64,000 nucleotides of DNA from Clostridium pasteurianum. GTDB lineage: Bacteria > Bacillota > Clostridia > Clostridiales > Clostridiaceae. The notes under the pieces were generated by a model. The model ran no database searches. It was not told the DNA's origin and was given only the letters and a program-made list of their open reading frames with translations. The stretch is taken from the NCBI RefSeq assembly GCF_001705235.1, contig NZ_MCGV01000001.1:3786181-3850180 (forward strand), read 5' to 3'. Below are positions 53,662 through 63,859 of this stretch, piece after piece (within the stretch, counting starts at the first letter, position 1; each line of letters opens with the position of its first letter). The position numbers and the translations under genes were made by a program.

Positions 53662-54459
53662 ATGAACAAATTAAAGATGATAATAAGCAGTAAAGATAAC
53701 CCTGTGATAAAAACTGTTAAGAAATTAAGAGAAAAAAAATATAGGGATACACAAAAAAAGTTTATTGTAGAGGGATTGAGGTTTGTTAAAGAAGCCCTTG
53801 AATCCGATTTTAAAGTGGACTATTTGTTTATTTCCGAAAAGAATTATAAAAAATTCACTTCAGAAGACTTTATAAAAGAGAATAAAAAAGAGGCTCAATT
53901 GTTTGAGGTTTCTGAAAGCGTTTTACATCAAATTTGCAGTACGGAAAATCCCCAGGGTATAGCAGCTGTTGTGGAATATAAAAATATTGATGCTGAAGTT
54001 AAAGATGGATTTTATATACTTGTAGATAAAGTTCAGGATCCAGGTAATATGGGTACTATAATAAGAACTGCAAATGCTGCAGGGGCTCTTGGTGTTATAA
54101 TTACAACAGGTACTGTGGATGTATATAACAGCAAAACTCTTAGATCTACTATGGGATCCATATTCAAAATACCTATCATATTTGAAGATAAGAATTTATC
54201 TAAAATAAAAAAATTAAAAGAAAATGGTTTTAGAATAATAACAAGTGCTCTTGAGGCAAAACATAATTTTTATGATGTTAAATTAAATGGAAAGTTAATT
54301 ATTACAGTTGGTAATGAAGGAAATGGTGTAAGTAGTCTCATAAAAAAAGTAAGTGATTTAATAGTTAAAATACCAATGCCAGGGAATGCAGAATCACTTA
54401 ATGTTGGAGTAGCATCTGCTGTTATGATGTTTGAATATGTTAGGCAAATGAAACAATAG
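53662..54459 (+). CDS. TrmH/SpoU-family RNA 2'-O-methyltransferase
   Basis: 265 residues. N-terminal RNA-binding domain (SSKDNPVIKTVKKLREKKYR, then FIVEGLRFVKEAL) and a C-terminal knotted SPOUT domain with VQDPGNMGTIIRTANAAGA (motif 1), ITVGNEGNGVSS (motif 2) and PMPGNAESLNVGVASAVMMFE (motif 3). The three motifs support an active SAM-binding enzyme acting on rRNA. Start uncertain: ATG 53662 lies only one base after AAAGGA, and ATG 53677 lies 16 bases after it. Often found before pheS. Confidence 0.9.
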   Translation: MNKLKMIISSKDNPVIKTVKKLREKKYRDTQKKFIVEGLRFVKEALESDFKVDYLFISEKNYKKFTSEDFIKENKKEAQLFEVSESVLHQICSTENPQGIAAVVEYKNIDAEVKDGFYILVDKVQDPGNMGTIIRTANAAGALGVIITTGTVDVYNSKTLRSTMGSIFKIPIIFEDKNLSKIKKLKENGFRIITSALEAKHNFYDVKLNGKLIITVGNEGNGVSSLIKKVSDLIVKIPMPGNAESLNVGVASAVMMFEYVRQMKQ

Positions 54460-54475
54460 TTTAGAGAATAAAGTA

Positions 54476-54503
54476 TTGAAAAAATATTTTTATGTGTTAT
54501 AAT
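54476..54503 (+). promoter_or_regulatory. promoter of the pheST T-box transcript
   Basis: TTGAAA (54476-54481) and TATAAT (54498-54503), spacer 16. Confidence 0.7.
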
Positions 54504-54514
54504 AAAAAATAATG

Positions 54515-54757
54515 TTATAATTAAAGGCATTGAAGGAGAAAGTAAATACAATAAGATTTTAAGAGAGAAGAGGTTATTAGCTGAAAGCCTTTTTAAATTA
54601 ATTTTGTATTGAAGTTCGCTCTGGAGTCCTATTTATGAAATGTGCTATGCACAAATTAGTAAGTAGCGGTTAATACCGTTAAAATGTTGAGTGGGTTATC
54701 CAATTTGGGTGGTACCGCGGAATATTATCCGTCCCTTTTATTAGGGGCGGTTTTTTA
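54515..54757 (+). promoter_or_regulatory. T-box leader of pheST (phenylalanine specifier)
   Basis: T-box AATTTGGGTGGTACCGCGG at 54702-54720, then terminator CCGTCCC...GGGGCGG plus T6 ending near 54757. Specifier TTC at 54615-54617 in GAAGTTCGC. The tRNA-Phe (GAA) at 41577 is the matching partner. Confidence 0.92.
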
Positions 54758-54789
54758 TTTATATAAAAAAGAAAGGGGTTTATAATTCA

Positions 54790-55809
54790 ATGAAAGAGAA
54801 ACTTGAAGCTATAAAAGAAAAAGCTTTAAATGAATTAAAAAAAGCCAGTGACAAGAAAAATATTGAAGACATAAGGGTTAAATATCTTGGTAAAAAGGGT
54901 GAACTTACACAAATTTTAAGAGGTATGGGATCTTTATCACCAGAAGAAAGACCCGTTATAGGTAAACTTGCAAATGAAGTTAGAGGAAAGCTAGAAGGTC
55001 TTATAATAGATGCAAGTGAAAAGATAAAAGAGACAGAAAAAAAGAACAGACTTGAAAGTGAAGTTATAGATATTTCTATGCCGGGCAAGAGACAGACAAT
55101 AGGTCATAAACATCCAACTTATTTAACTTTAGAGAAAGTTGAAAACATATTTAGAGATATGGGCTTTGTAGTTGAGGAAGGTCCTGAAGTTGAATATGAT
55201 AAATACAATTTTGAAATGCTAAATATTCCCAAAAATCATCCTGCAAGAGGAGAACAAGATACTTTTTACATAAATGACAGCGTAGTTTTAAGAACTCAGA
55301 CTTCACCAGTGCAGGTAAGAACAATGTTAAATCAGAAACCACCTATAAAGATGATTTCTCCTGGAAAGGTTTATAGAGCTGATGCTGTAGATGCAACTCA
55401 TTCACCAATATTTTATCAGATTGAAGGACTTGTTGTTGATAAGGGCATAAGATTTTCGGATCTAAAGGGAACTCTTGAAACATTTGCTAAAAAGATGTTT
55501 GGTGAAGATGTAAAAATGAAATTCAGGCCTCATCACTTCCCGTTTACAGAACCTTCTGCAGAAGCAGATGTAACATGCTTTGCTTGTGGTGGTAAAGGAT
55601 GTAAAGTATGTAAAGGTGAAGGCTGGATAGAATTATGGGGCTGTGGTATGGTTCATCCAAATGTTCTTAGATATTGCGGTATAGACCCTGAAGAATACAG
55701 CGGTTTTGCTTTTGGACTTGGATTTGATAGAATTGTTATGCTTAATTATGAGATAGATGATATAAGACAGTTATATGAAAGTGATATGAGATTTTTAAAA
55801 CAATTTTAA
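54790..55809 (+). CDS. pheS: phenylalanyl-tRNA synthetase alpha subunit
   Basis: 339 residues: N-terminal coiled coil (~1-85), then class II core with [29 protein letters not shown] (motif 2 region) and [11 protein letters not shown] (motif 3). Forms the catalytic half of the alpha2beta2 enzyme. Followed by pheT after 21 bases with a GGAGG site. Confidence 0.97.
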   Translation: MKEKLEAIKEKALNELKKASDKKNIEDIRVKYLGKKGELTQILRGMGSLSPEERPVIGKLANEVRGKLEGLIIDASEKIKETEKKNRLESEVIDISMPGKRQTIGHKHPTYLTLEKVENIFRDMGFVVEEGPEVEYDKYNFEMLNIPKNHPARGEQDTFYINDSVVLRTQTSPVQVRTMLNQKPPIKMISPGKVYRADAVDATHSPIFYQIEGLVVDKGIRFSDLKGTLETFAKKMFGEDVKMKFRPHHFPFTEPSAEADVTCFACGGKGCKVCKGEGWIELWGCGMVHPNVLRYCGIDPEEYSGFAFGLGFDRIVMLNYEIDDIRQLYESDMRFLKQF

Positions 55810-55830
55810 TAGTTTGTAAGGAGGATAAAA

Positions 55831-58209
55831 ATGAAAGTACCTGTTAAATGGTTAAAAGATTATGTTGATTTTGATATAAATGCTAAAGAACTTGGAGATA
55901 AACTTACTCTTTCAGGTTCTAAGGTTGAAGAGATAATAACAAGTGGTGATGAGATAACAAAGGTAGTTACTGGAAAAATATTAAAAATAGAACCTCATCC
56001 TAATGCAGATAAACTTGTAGTTTGCAGTGTTGATGTTGGTGAAAAAGAGCCAATTCAAATAGTTACCGGTGCTCAAAATATGAAAGAACAGGATGTTGTC
56101 CCTGTTGCGCTTCATGGTTCTACTCTTCCAGGTGACGTGAAAATTAAAAAGGGTAAGCTTAGAGGAATACTTTCCAATGGAATGATGTGTTCTAAAGAAG
56201 AACTTGGAATAGCTGATGAAGAGCATGTACATGGACTTATGATATTAGATAAAGATACTCCTATTGGAAAGGATATAAAAGAAGTTTTAGGTCTTGATAA
56301 TCCGGTTATAGATTTTGAAATAACATCTAATAGACCTGATTGTTTAAGTATACTTGGAATAGCCAGAGAAACAGCAGCAACTCTTAATACTAAGTACAGA
56401 AATGTAAAGATAGATTTTTCTGAGACAAGTGGAAAAAATATAAAAGAAGAGTTAAGTGTAGAAGTTAAAGATGAGCTATGCAAAAGGTATATGGCAAAAA
56501 TAATTAAAAATGTCAAAATAGAGGATTCTCCAGCATGGATGCAGGAAAGACTTATGCTTGCGGGGGTAAGACCAATAAACAATATAGTTGATATAACTAA
56601 CTTTGTTATGATTGAATTAGGTCAGCCAATGCATGCTTTTAATAAAAAGATGATATCTTCAAATAAAATAGTTATTGATAGAGCAAATAATGGTGAAAAA
56701 TTCACTACACTTGATGGTGAAGAGAGAAACTTAGATTCAAATGTTCTCATGATAAAAAATGGTGATGAAAATTGTGCTATAGCAGGTATAATGGGAGGAT
56801 TAGATTCAGAGGTAACTGAAGATACAAATGAAATAATATTTGAATCTGCTACTTTTGATGGAACTAATATAAGAGTTTCTTCTCAGAAATTAGCTCTTAG
56901 AACAGAAGCATCAGGAAGATATGAGAAAGACTTAGATCCAAATCTTGCTGAAATTGCACTTAATAGAGCTTGTACATTAGTACAGGAGTTGAAGGCAGGA
57001 GAAGTTGTAGATGGAGTAATTGATATATATCCTGTAAAAAAAGAACCACATACTGTAGAGGTTGATTATAATTGGATAAACGAGTTTTTAGGTACAGATA
57101 TTCCAAAAGAAAAAATGAAGGAATATCTTGATAGATTAGAATTAAATACAGAGATAAAAGGTGATAAGCTTGAAGTATTTTCTCCAACCTTTAGAAATGA
57201 TATAAACATAAAAGAAGATATAGCTGAAGAGGTTGCTAGAATTTATGGTTACAATAATGTAATATCAACTACCATAAAATCTCCAAGTATACGAACAGGT
57301 AAGAGTAAAGATCAGGAAATAAAAGATGATGTAATTGATATATTAATTTCAAGTGGACTTAACCAATCTATAAATTATTCATTTGTAAGTCCTAAAATAT
57401 ATGATAAGTTATTGATTCCAAAAGATAGTCCTCTTAGAAATGCTGTTGAAATTAGAAATCCTTTAGGTGAAGATTTTAGTATAATGAGAACTACGACTAT
57501 TCATTCTATGATGGAATCTCTTGTAAGAAATTATTCTCATAGTAATGAAGAAGCAAAGCTATTTGAAATAGGAAAAATTTATGTACCAAGTGAAGATAAA
57601 GATAAAATTCCAGAAGAAAAACAAGTTATAACTATAGGTATGTATGGCAATGTTGATTATTTTGATCTAAAGGGAGTTATTGAAAATTTAGTTGAAGCTT
57701 TAGGAGTAAATAAAGTTTCATATGAGCGAGAAACTAATAATCATACTTTCCATCCTGGAAAAACGGCAGTTGTGAAGATAAAGAATGAAGTTTTAGGAAC
57801 TTTAGGTGAAATACATCCAGATGTTTGTGAAGCTTATGGAATAGATGAAAAATGTTATATAGCGGAAATAAAATTTGACCTATTAATAGAAAATGCAGAA
57901 TTGAATAAGAAATATAAGCAACTTCCTAAATTCCCAGCAGTAACTAGGGATATTTCAGTGTTAGTTGATGAGAATACACTTGTACAGGAAATTGATGATG
58001 TTATAAGGAGACAGGGTGGACATATATTAGAATCACTAAAATTATTTGATGTTTATAAGGGTAAACAGGTTCCAGACGGCAAAAAGAGTGTATCTTATTC
58101 TATAGTTTACAGAGATGAAAATAAGACACTTACGGATAAAGAAGTTGAAAAGGTTCAAAATAAAATTATAAAAACCCTTGAACATGTTTTAGGCGCAGAA
58201 CTTAGATAA
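55831..58209 (+). CDS. pheT: phenylalanyl-tRNA synthetase beta subunit
   Basis: 792 residues, usual length. N-terminal tRNA-binding OB domain ([17 protein letters not shown] ~48-64), B3/B4 editing domain ([19 protein letters not shown]), a catalytic-like core, and C-terminal anticodon-binding fold ([20 protein letters not shown]). Cotranscribed with pheS. Confidence 0.97.
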   Translation: MKVPVKWLKDYVDFDINAKELGDKLTLSGSKVEEIITSGDEITKVVTGKILKIEPHPNADKLVVCSVDVGEKEPIQIVTGAQNMKEQDVVPVALHGSTLPGDVKIKKGKLRGILSNGMMCSKEELGIADEEHVHGLMILDKDTPIGKDIKEVLGLDNPVIDFEITSNRPDCLSILGIARETAATLNTKYRNVKIDFSETSGKNIKEELSVEVKDELCKRYMAKIIKNVKIEDSPAWMQERLMLAGVRPINNIVDITNFVMIELGQPMHAFNKKMISSNKIVIDRANNGEKFTTLDGEERNLDSNVLMIKNGDENCAIAGIMGGLDSEVTEDTNEIIFESATFDGTNIRVSSQKLALRTEASGRYEKDLDPNLAEIALNRACTLVQELKAGEVVDGVIDIYPVKKEPHTVEVDYNWINEFLGTDIPKEKMKEYLDRLELNTEIKGDKLEVFSPTFRNDINIKEDIAEEVARIYGYNNVISTTIKSPSIRTGKSKDQEIKDDVIDILISSGLNQSINYSFVSPKIYDKLLIPKDSPLRNAVEIRNPLGEDFSIMRTTTIHSMMESLVRNYSHSNEEAKLFEIGKIYVPSEDKDKIPEEKQVITIGMYGNVDYFDLKGVIENLVEALGVNKVSYERETNNHTFHPGKTAVVKIKNEVLGTLGEIHPDVCEAYGIDEKCYIAEIKFDLLIENAELNKKYKQLPKFPAVTRDISVLVDENTLVQEIDDVIRRQGGHILESLKLFDVYKGKQVPDGKKSVSYSIVYRDENKTLTDKEVEKVQNKIIKTLEHVLGAELR

Positions 58210-58342
58210 AAATCATATTTTCCAATAGTAAATTATGTGTTAAAATATATTTAAGGTATATTAATCTAATTATTATGTGAAATTAGGTTGTAAAAGTGAT
58301 AGAATATATTATAGCTGAAAATGATATTGCTCAAAATGAATT

Positions 58343-58382
58343 TAAATTGTAGAGGGCGTTATGTGCCCGCTGCAATTTACAT
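58343..58382 (+). terminator. hairpin after pheT
   Basis: AAATTGTAGAGGGC ... GCCCGCTGCAATTT stem around GTTATGT. Weak T run; may stabilise the pheST mRNA. Confidence 0.45.
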
Positions 58383-58439
58383 AAATGATGTTTAGTTTTA
58401 ATATATACTGTATACATACAAAATTAAGAGGGTGTTTAT

Positions 58440-59117
58440 ATGAATACAATTACCATAACTATAAATGGTATGGAGTATAATTTAAAGGGAGAAGAAAAAG
58501 AAGAATACCTCAGGACTGTTGGAAATTACGTTGATAAGAAAATAAAGAACATTTTAGAAAATAATGAAAAGTTAAGTACATCTGATGCGGCAATACTTAC
58601 AGCACTTAATGTCACTGATGACATGTTCAAGCTTGGAAATGATAATGAAAAGTTGGCTGATGATGTTGAATTAATGAGGGAAAAAACAGCTTCATTGGAG
58701 GAGAATAAAAAAGAGCTTGAAGAAAGTAAAAAGAAACTTGAAGAAAATGAAAAAGAACTTACAGATAAAATAGAAAGTATTAATGAAAAAAATGTGAAGT
58801 TGTTATCTAGAATTGAAGAATTAGAAAATGCAGTGGATGAAGATTCACAAGGTGAAATCGTTAAATTGAAAGAAGAAATTGATAAGTTAACAAAAGAAAA
58901 TAAAGAGATGAAAGATTCAGTTAAAAATCATATAGACATTCAAGAAAAATATAAGAAGGAAAATAAAGATTTAAAATTTAATGTACATACTTTAAAATAT
59001 AAGGTAATGGATCTTGAAAATAAATTTTTGGAAAATCAAATTAATCTGGCAAAAGCAAAGAAGCAGGTAGTTGAAGTATTAAATGATGGCACGAAAAATA
59101 GAAAGAATTCTAAATAA
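58440..59117 (+). CDS. zapA: ZapA-type cell-division protein with extended coiled coil
   Basis: 225 residues. The first ~75 fit ZapA (TITINGMEYNLKGEEKEEYL, LSTSDAAILTALNVTDDMF), which bundles FtsZ filaments at midcell. The rest (~80-210) is a long coiled coil of K/E-rich heptads (EENKKELEESKKKLEENEKE). Typical ZapA is only ~85-130 residues, so the coil is unusually long. A terminator follows. Confidence 0.85.
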   Translation: MNTITITINGMEYNLKGEEKEEYLRTVGNYVDKKIKNILENNEKLSTSDAAILTALNVTDDMFKLGNDNEKLADDVELMREKTASLEENKKELEESKKKLEENEKELTDKIESINEKNVKLLSRIEELENAVDEDSQGEIVKLKEEIDKLTKENKEMKDSVKNHIDIQEKYKKENKDLKFNVHTLKYKVMDLENKFLENQINLAKAKKQVVEVLNDGTKNRKNSK

Positions 59118-59153
59118 AATCTCATTCAATAATGAATGAGATTTTTATTTTTA
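59116..59153 (+). terminator. terminator of zapA
   Basis: AAAATCTCATTC ... GAATGAGATTTT stem, then TATTTTT. Confidence 0.85.
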
Positions 59154-59243
59154 TATAAAGAATATTTTTTGGTTTGTTTTTATAATATAATGAATTAAAT
59201 TTTCATAAAATATTTATAAGTAATTATTTTAGGAGATTTATAA

Positions 59244-60386
59244 ATGATATATCTTGATAATGCAGCAACGACATTTCCTAAACCTAAAGAGGTTTATGAT
59301 GAGGTTTTAGATTGCATGAAAAATTATGCAGCAAATCCGGGGAGAGGCTCATATGATATGGCAATAAAGGCATCGCGTAAAGTTACAGATACAAGAGAAG
59401 AAATTGCTAAATTATTTAACATTCCGGATTTATTTGATGTGATATTTACTTGTAGTGCAACAGAAGCTTTAAATATAGGAATAAAAGGTTTTTTAAAAAG
59501 GAAAAATCATGTTATTACGACATGTATGGAACATAACTCTGTACTAAGACCTGTAAGTTATTTAAAGAAGAAGGGAGTACAGTGCAGTATCGCAGCAGCT
59601 AATAAATATGGATTTGTAGATGAAAAAGAGATAGAAAAGTTTATTAACCCAAATACAAAAATGATTGTAGTAAATCATGTATCAAATGTGACTGGAAGTA
59701 TTCAAAATATAGAGGCAATAGGAGAAATTGCATATAAAAGAGGGATAGCATTTATGGTAGATGCATCTCAAAGTGCAGGTACTTTAGATATAGATGTTCA
59801 AAAATATCATATAGATATACTTGCTCTTCCAGGTCATAAGGGACTTTTAGGACCACAAGGTACGGGGGTACTTTATATAAGAAAGGGTATAAAACTTGCT
59901 GAATTCAAAAGTGGGGGAACTGGAAGTAATTCATTTTCAGTAGATCAACCTGAATTTTTACCTGATAGATTTGAAAGTGGTACTTTAAATACACCTGGAA
60001 TTGCAGGATTAAATGCGGGAATAAAATTCATAAATGAAGTAGGTATGAGTAATATAAGAAAGCATGAGATGGAACTTACAGAATATCTAATAGATAATTT
60101 GAAAAGCAAGGATTATATTAAATTATATGGTCCTCCTGACATGAAAAATCATGGTGCTGTGGTTTCATTTAATATAGACGGAATTGATAGTTCAGATGCG
60201 GCAGCATTTCTAAATACAAAGGGTATCTATGTGAGAAATGGATATCATTGTGCTCCACTTGTCCATAAGGTTATAGGAACGGAAAATAAAGGTACAGTGA
60301 GAATTAGTCCAGGATATTTTAATACAATTCAAGATATTGAAAAGTTAATACAAGCACTAATTGAAATAAATAAAGGAGAGATATAA
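59244..60386 (+). CDS. cysteine desulfurase family protein (class V aminotransferase)
   Basis: 380 residues. MIYLDNAATTFPKP start, PLP lysine in LPGHKGLLGPQGTGVL (~198), histidine in TTCMEHNSV, catalytic cysteine in NGYHCAPLVHK (~337). Close to the TIGR01977 (EF2568) group, distinct from IscS. The enzyme would form a persulfide from cysteine (or selenocysteine). Followed by two genes, ending with a DUF3343 putative S/Se carrier, so the three probably act together. Confidence 0.88.
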   Translation: MIYLDNAATTFPKPKEVYDEVLDCMKNYAANPGRGSYDMAIKASRKVTDTREEIAKLFNIPDLFDVIFTCSATEALNIGIKGFLKRKNHVITTCMEHNSVLRPVSYLKKKGVQCSIAAANKYGFVDEKEIEKFINPNTKMIVVNHVSNVTGSIQNIEAIGEIAYKRGIAFMVDASQSAGTLDIDVQKYHIDILALPGHKGLLGPQGTGVLYIRKGIKLAEFKSGGTGSNSFSVDQPEFLPDRFESGTLNTPGIAGLNAGIKFINEVGMSNIRKHEMELTEYLIDNLKSKDYIKLYGPPDMKNHGAVVSFNIDGIDSSDAAAFLNTKGIYVRNGYHCAPLVHKVIGTENKGTVRISPGYFNTIQDIEKLIQALIEINKGEI

Positions 60387-60407
60387 AAGATTTTATGGGG
60401 TGAAGTT

Positions 60408-61412
60408 ATGGATGAACTAGAAAAATGGATAAAAGATTATTCTTTAAAAAAGGGAGTTAATTATGAGAAAACTATAATAGAGGCATTAAAGTTTTATAGG
60501 GAGTTTATAGAAGGAAATGGACATAAATATTATAACTTAGGAAAAAAGTTAAAAGGATTTATAGATGAGAATGCTGAAGAATTACTAAAAGTATCAAAAG
60601 ATACTAAAGCATTTAAGGGAGACGAGCATGGAACAATCAGATTTCAGTGTATACAAAACTTTGATGAAAAAGAAAGATATTTAAAAAGCATGGAAAATAT
60701 AAATTCAAATCTAATAAATATAATATTAAATGATAGAACTATAATATTAAAGGGTTTACAAAATGAAAAGAATATATCCTCGGCTATAATAAGTTTTGAA
60801 AACTTTGGTACTAATGAAGCAAAATATGCTTTTGTTCATTATTTAAGGGTATTAAATTCTAAATATAAAAAAATATATCCGGCTATAGAGAGTGAAATAA
60901 TTAATTTAGCTAAGAAGTTTGGAGTAAATAGAATAGATAGGGTAGTAAGCGATGATTTGTTAAGTAACTTTAAAAGTATGGGATACACTGAGTTATATAG
61001 AAATTGTTACTTAAGAATAGATAATAATAATTGTAATCTAGTGGAATATGAAAAAGAAGTTAAACATCGTGTAGGTAGTAGATATGTGCCTATTTTTAAA
61101 ATGTGTCCAAATCGATTTGAAGAAAAAGATAATGTAAACGAATTGTATAGATTCACCATGAGAGCAGGAAAGTTTTATGCACAAATCAACATAAAGGGGG
61201 ATAAGGCATTTGGTAAACTATATTTGGATAAAGATAAATTGAATAAAGCATCATATATTAAGTATTTATATTATACTATAATAAGTTACATTAAGAAAAA
61301 TAATATAAAAAATTTATATACATTAATTGATAAAAGGCATATTAATGTATTAGGGAGTATTGAAAACGCCCGTAAAATAAAAGAGTGGGTTTGGATTCGA
61401 AAACTCCTCTAA
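60408..61412 (+). CDS. hypothetical protein in a sulfur/selenium-transfer cluster
   Basis: 334 residues. Charged, mixed alpha/beta, no membrane segment, no motif I recognise. The C-terminal half (RAGKFYAQINIKGDKAFGKL, then DKRHINVLGSIENARKIK) loosely recalls a GNAT-like fold, but this is weak. GGGGTGAAG precedes ATG. It sits between a cysteine desulfurase gene and a DUF3343 gene with short gaps (21 and 16 bases). Confidence 0.5.
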   Translation: MDELEKWIKDYSLKKGVNYEKTIIEALKFYREFIEGNGHKYYNLGKKLKGFIDENAEELLKVSKDTKAFKGDEHGTIRFQCIQNFDEKERYLKSMENINSNLINIILNDRTIILKGLQNEKNISSAIISFENFGTNEAKYAFVHYLRVLNSKYKKIYPAIESEIINLAKKFGVNRIDRVVSDDLLSNFKSMGYTELYRNCYLRIDNNNCNLVEYEKEVKHRVGSRYVPIFKMCPNRFEEKDNVNELYRFTMRAGKFYAQINIKGDKAFGKLYLDKDKLNKASYIKYLYYTIISYIKKNNIKNLYTLIDKRHINVLGSIENARKIKEWVWIRKLL

Positions 61413-61428
61413 TAAGGGAGTTGATATA

Positions 61429-61707
61429 GTGAAAACAAATGAGTTACAAAATGAATATCTAGCAGTTTTTAAATCACAGAATCATGCTATATATGTATAT
61501 AGTAAGTTGAGTGAAAAAAATATAAAAACTAAGATAATACAAACACCTTGTTCTATTTCGACTTCGTGTACTCATAGTGTAAAATTTAAAGAAGAAAATA
61601 TAGATGATGTAAGTAATGAAGCAAAAAATGCTAATATTCCAATAAAGGGAATATACAAAATTGAAAAGAATGGTACAAAAAAAGTTTATCAAAAAATAAA
61701 ATCTTAA
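61429..61707 (+). CDS. DUF3343 protein (putative S/Se carrier-like)
   Basis: 92 residues. EYLAVFKSQNHAIYVYSKL, then IIQTPCSISTSCTHSVKF with two cysteines, the family signature. DUF3343 proteins co-occur with desulfurase and selenium genes and are proposed sulfur or selenium carriers. GTG at 61429 has AAGGGAG 8 bases upstream. Last gene of the three-gene cluster. Confidence 0.8.
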   Translation: MKTNELQNEYLAVFKSQNHAIYVYSKLSEKNIKTKIIQTPCSISTSCTHSVKFKEENIDDVSNEAKNANIPIKGIYKIEKNGTKKVYQKIKS

Positions 61708-61716
61708 GTTTATTAT

Positions 61717-61768
61717 AAAAGAAGTGCTATAATGGTAATTTTTAATTGCTATTAGCACTTCTTTTTTT
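61717..61768 (+). terminator. terminator of the desulfurase cluster
   Basis: AGAAGTGCTAT ... ATTAGCACTTCT stem, then T7. Confidence 0.8.
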
Positions 61769-61906
61769 ATGTATAGAATTAAATTGATTTAGCATTTTAA
61801 TGCACCTTTAATCATTATATTTAAATTGTGTTTTGCTTAATGCATGGTATGTAACATTTAATATCACAATCACATATATTAATTAAGTAAGTAAGATTAT
61901 TTTAAA

Positions 61907-62674
61907 ATGATGGCGATGATATTTAATATTGATAAGGAAAGAAGAAAGTTACTTAAAACAAGGGAAAAATGTAAAAATCACTATAAACCGGGAATATCAA
62001 TAATAGTTTGTACAAATAAAATAAAATATATTAATAATATATTTGCTAATTATGACAGAGTTAGCTATCCCAAAAAAGAAATGATAATTATATTAAATAA
62101 AAATAATTTGAATTTGAATAAATATAGAAAAATGTCCAAGTTATTTAAAGATATAAGAGTAATTCAAAAGCCTGAAAATATAAGTCTTGGACAATGTTTA
62201 AATTGTGGAGTTAACATTGCAAAATACAATTATATAGCAAAAGTTGATGATGATGATTATTACGGAAAAAATTATCTAATTGATGAAATTAATTCTCTTT
62301 CATATTCAAAGGCTGATGTTGTTGGGAAAGCATCATTTTTCATATACTATGAGAACTATAAGAAAGTTGAAATAATGTATCCTGATGGAAGCGAAAAGTA
62401 TATACCGAGAATTGCAGGTTCTACACTTTTAGGCAAAAAAAATATCTTTAAAAGAGTAAAATTTAGAGATGTGGATTTAGCAGAAGATGCTGGATTTATG
62501 GAGGATTGCTGTAGAATTGGAATTAAAATATATTCGTGCAATAAATTTAACTATTTATATTTTAAGCATAAAAGTTTAAATGATCACACATGGAAGATAA
62601 GTGCGGAAAGTTTAATGAAAATCACAAGAAAAGTTGGCGATTATTCAAATTATGAGTCAATTGTAGTAGTTTGA
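61907..62674 (+). CDS. glycosyltransferase family 2 protein
   Basis: 255 residues. GISIIVCTNKIKYINNI, donor-binding VDDDDYYGKNYL (DxD motif, ~108-119), and acceptor-side LAEDAGFMEDCCRIG. A GT-A fold enzyme adding a sugar to an envelope or appendage glycan. The start is unsure because no clear site precedes ATG 61907. First gene of a glycan locus reaching the window edge. Confidence 0.85.
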   Translation: MMAMIFNIDKERRKLLKTREKCKNHYKPGISIIVCTNKIKYINNIFANYDRVSYPKKEMIIILNKNNLNLNKYRKMSKLFKDIRVIQKPENISLGQCLNCGVNIAKYNYIAKVDDDDYYGKNYLIDEINSLSYSKADVVGKASFFIYYENYKKVEIMYPDGSEKYIPRIAGSTLLGKKNIFKRVKFRDVDLAEDAGFMEDCCRIGIKIYSCNKFNYLYFKHKSLNDHTWKISAESLMKITRKVGDYSNYESIVVV

Positions 62675-62701
62675 TTTTCAGAAATTATTGAGGAGGATAA
62701 T

Positions 62702-63778
62702 ATGATAAATGTAACAAAGACATACCTTCCCCCATTTGATAAGTATGTTAAGTATATAAAAAAAATATTTGATACCGGAATTATAACTAATAATGGCGAA
62801 ATGGTAAGGAAGCTAGAAAAAAATATTGAACAGTATCTTGATGTGAAAAATGTAGTCTTAGTTCAAAGTGGAACGTTGGCTCTACAACTTGCATATAAAA
62901 TTTTAAATTTAAAGGGCAGTGTTTTAACTACTCCATTTTCTTTTGTGGCAACTATAAGCAGTCAGGTATGGGAAGGGCTTAATCCAATTTTTGTTGATAT
63001 TAATAAAGACACATTAAATATTGATACAAAATTGATAGAAAAAAATATAACAGATGATGTATCAGCTATTGTTCCTGTTCATGTTTTTGGAAATAGCTGT
63101 GATGTGGAGAAAATAGATGAAGTATCGAGTAAGCATAATATAAAGGTTGTATATGATGCGGCACATGCATTTGGTGTTAAATATAAAGGAAAAAGCATTT
63201 TGAATTATGGTGATATATCTGCTATAAGTTTTCATGCAACTAAGGTATTTCATACAATTGAGGGTGGAGCGCTAATAATAAAGGATGATAAATTATATGA
63301 AAAAGCATTGCTTATGAGAAATTTTGGGATTAATGGTATTGACAGCGTAAAGAATATTGGTATAAATGCTAAGATGAATGAATTTGAAGCGGCAATGGGA
63401 CTTTGTATTTTAGATGATATGGATAAAATATTAGAAAACAGAAAGAATGTGTATGAACGTTATATGAGTTACATTAAAGGTGATATAACATTCCAAATTC
63501 ATAATAATAATAGTACATTAAATTATAGCTATTTTCCTATTATTTTAAAGGATGAAGGTATACTCAAAAGAGTACAGAATTTGCTTTTAAAAGAAGGAAT
63601 AAGTCCTAGAAGATATTTTTATCCATGTTTAAGTAAATTATCGTATCTAAAAAGTGAAGAAAAAATGCCTATAGCAGAGGATATATCAAAAAGAATTTTA
63701 TGCTTGCCTTTTTATGATTCTCTTGAAGCTGATGTTCAATGGAAAATAATAAAAATAGTAAATAATGTTTTAGCATGA
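62702..63778 (+). CDS. DegT/DnrJ/EryC1/StrS sugar aminotransferase
   Basis: 358 residues. TYLPPFDKYVKYIKKIFDTG start, VQSGTLALQLA, PLP lysine in SFHATKVFHTIEGGAL (~180), GINAKMNEFEAAMG. It aminates a keto sugar nucleotide, such as an intermediate of amino-sugar synthesis for surface or flagellar glycans. GAGGAGG precedes ATG. Flanked by two glycosyltransferase genes. Confidence 0.9.
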   Translation: MINVTKTYLPPFDKYVKYIKKIFDTGIITNNGEMVRKLEKNIEQYLDVKNVVLVQSGTLALQLAYKILNLKGSVLTTPFSFVATISSQVWEGLNPIFVDINKDTLNIDTKLIEKNITDDVSAIVPVHVFGNSCDVEKIDEVSSKHNIKVVYDAAHAFGVKYKGKSILNYGDISAISFHATKVFHTIEGGALIIKDDKLYEKALLMRNFGINGIDSVKNIGINAKMNEFEAAMGLCILDDMDKILENRKNVYERYMSYIKGDITFQIHNNNSTLNYSYFPIILKDEGILKRVQNLLLKEGISPRRYFYPCLSKLSYLKSEEKMPIAEDISKRILCLPFYDSLEADVQWKIIKIVNNVLA

Positions 63779-63859
63779 TAAGGTATCTTTAAATAGAAAA
63801 TATTAATGTGAAAATTATTTATATAATTTAATAAGTTATATTGAGTAAAAGGTGGTTTT

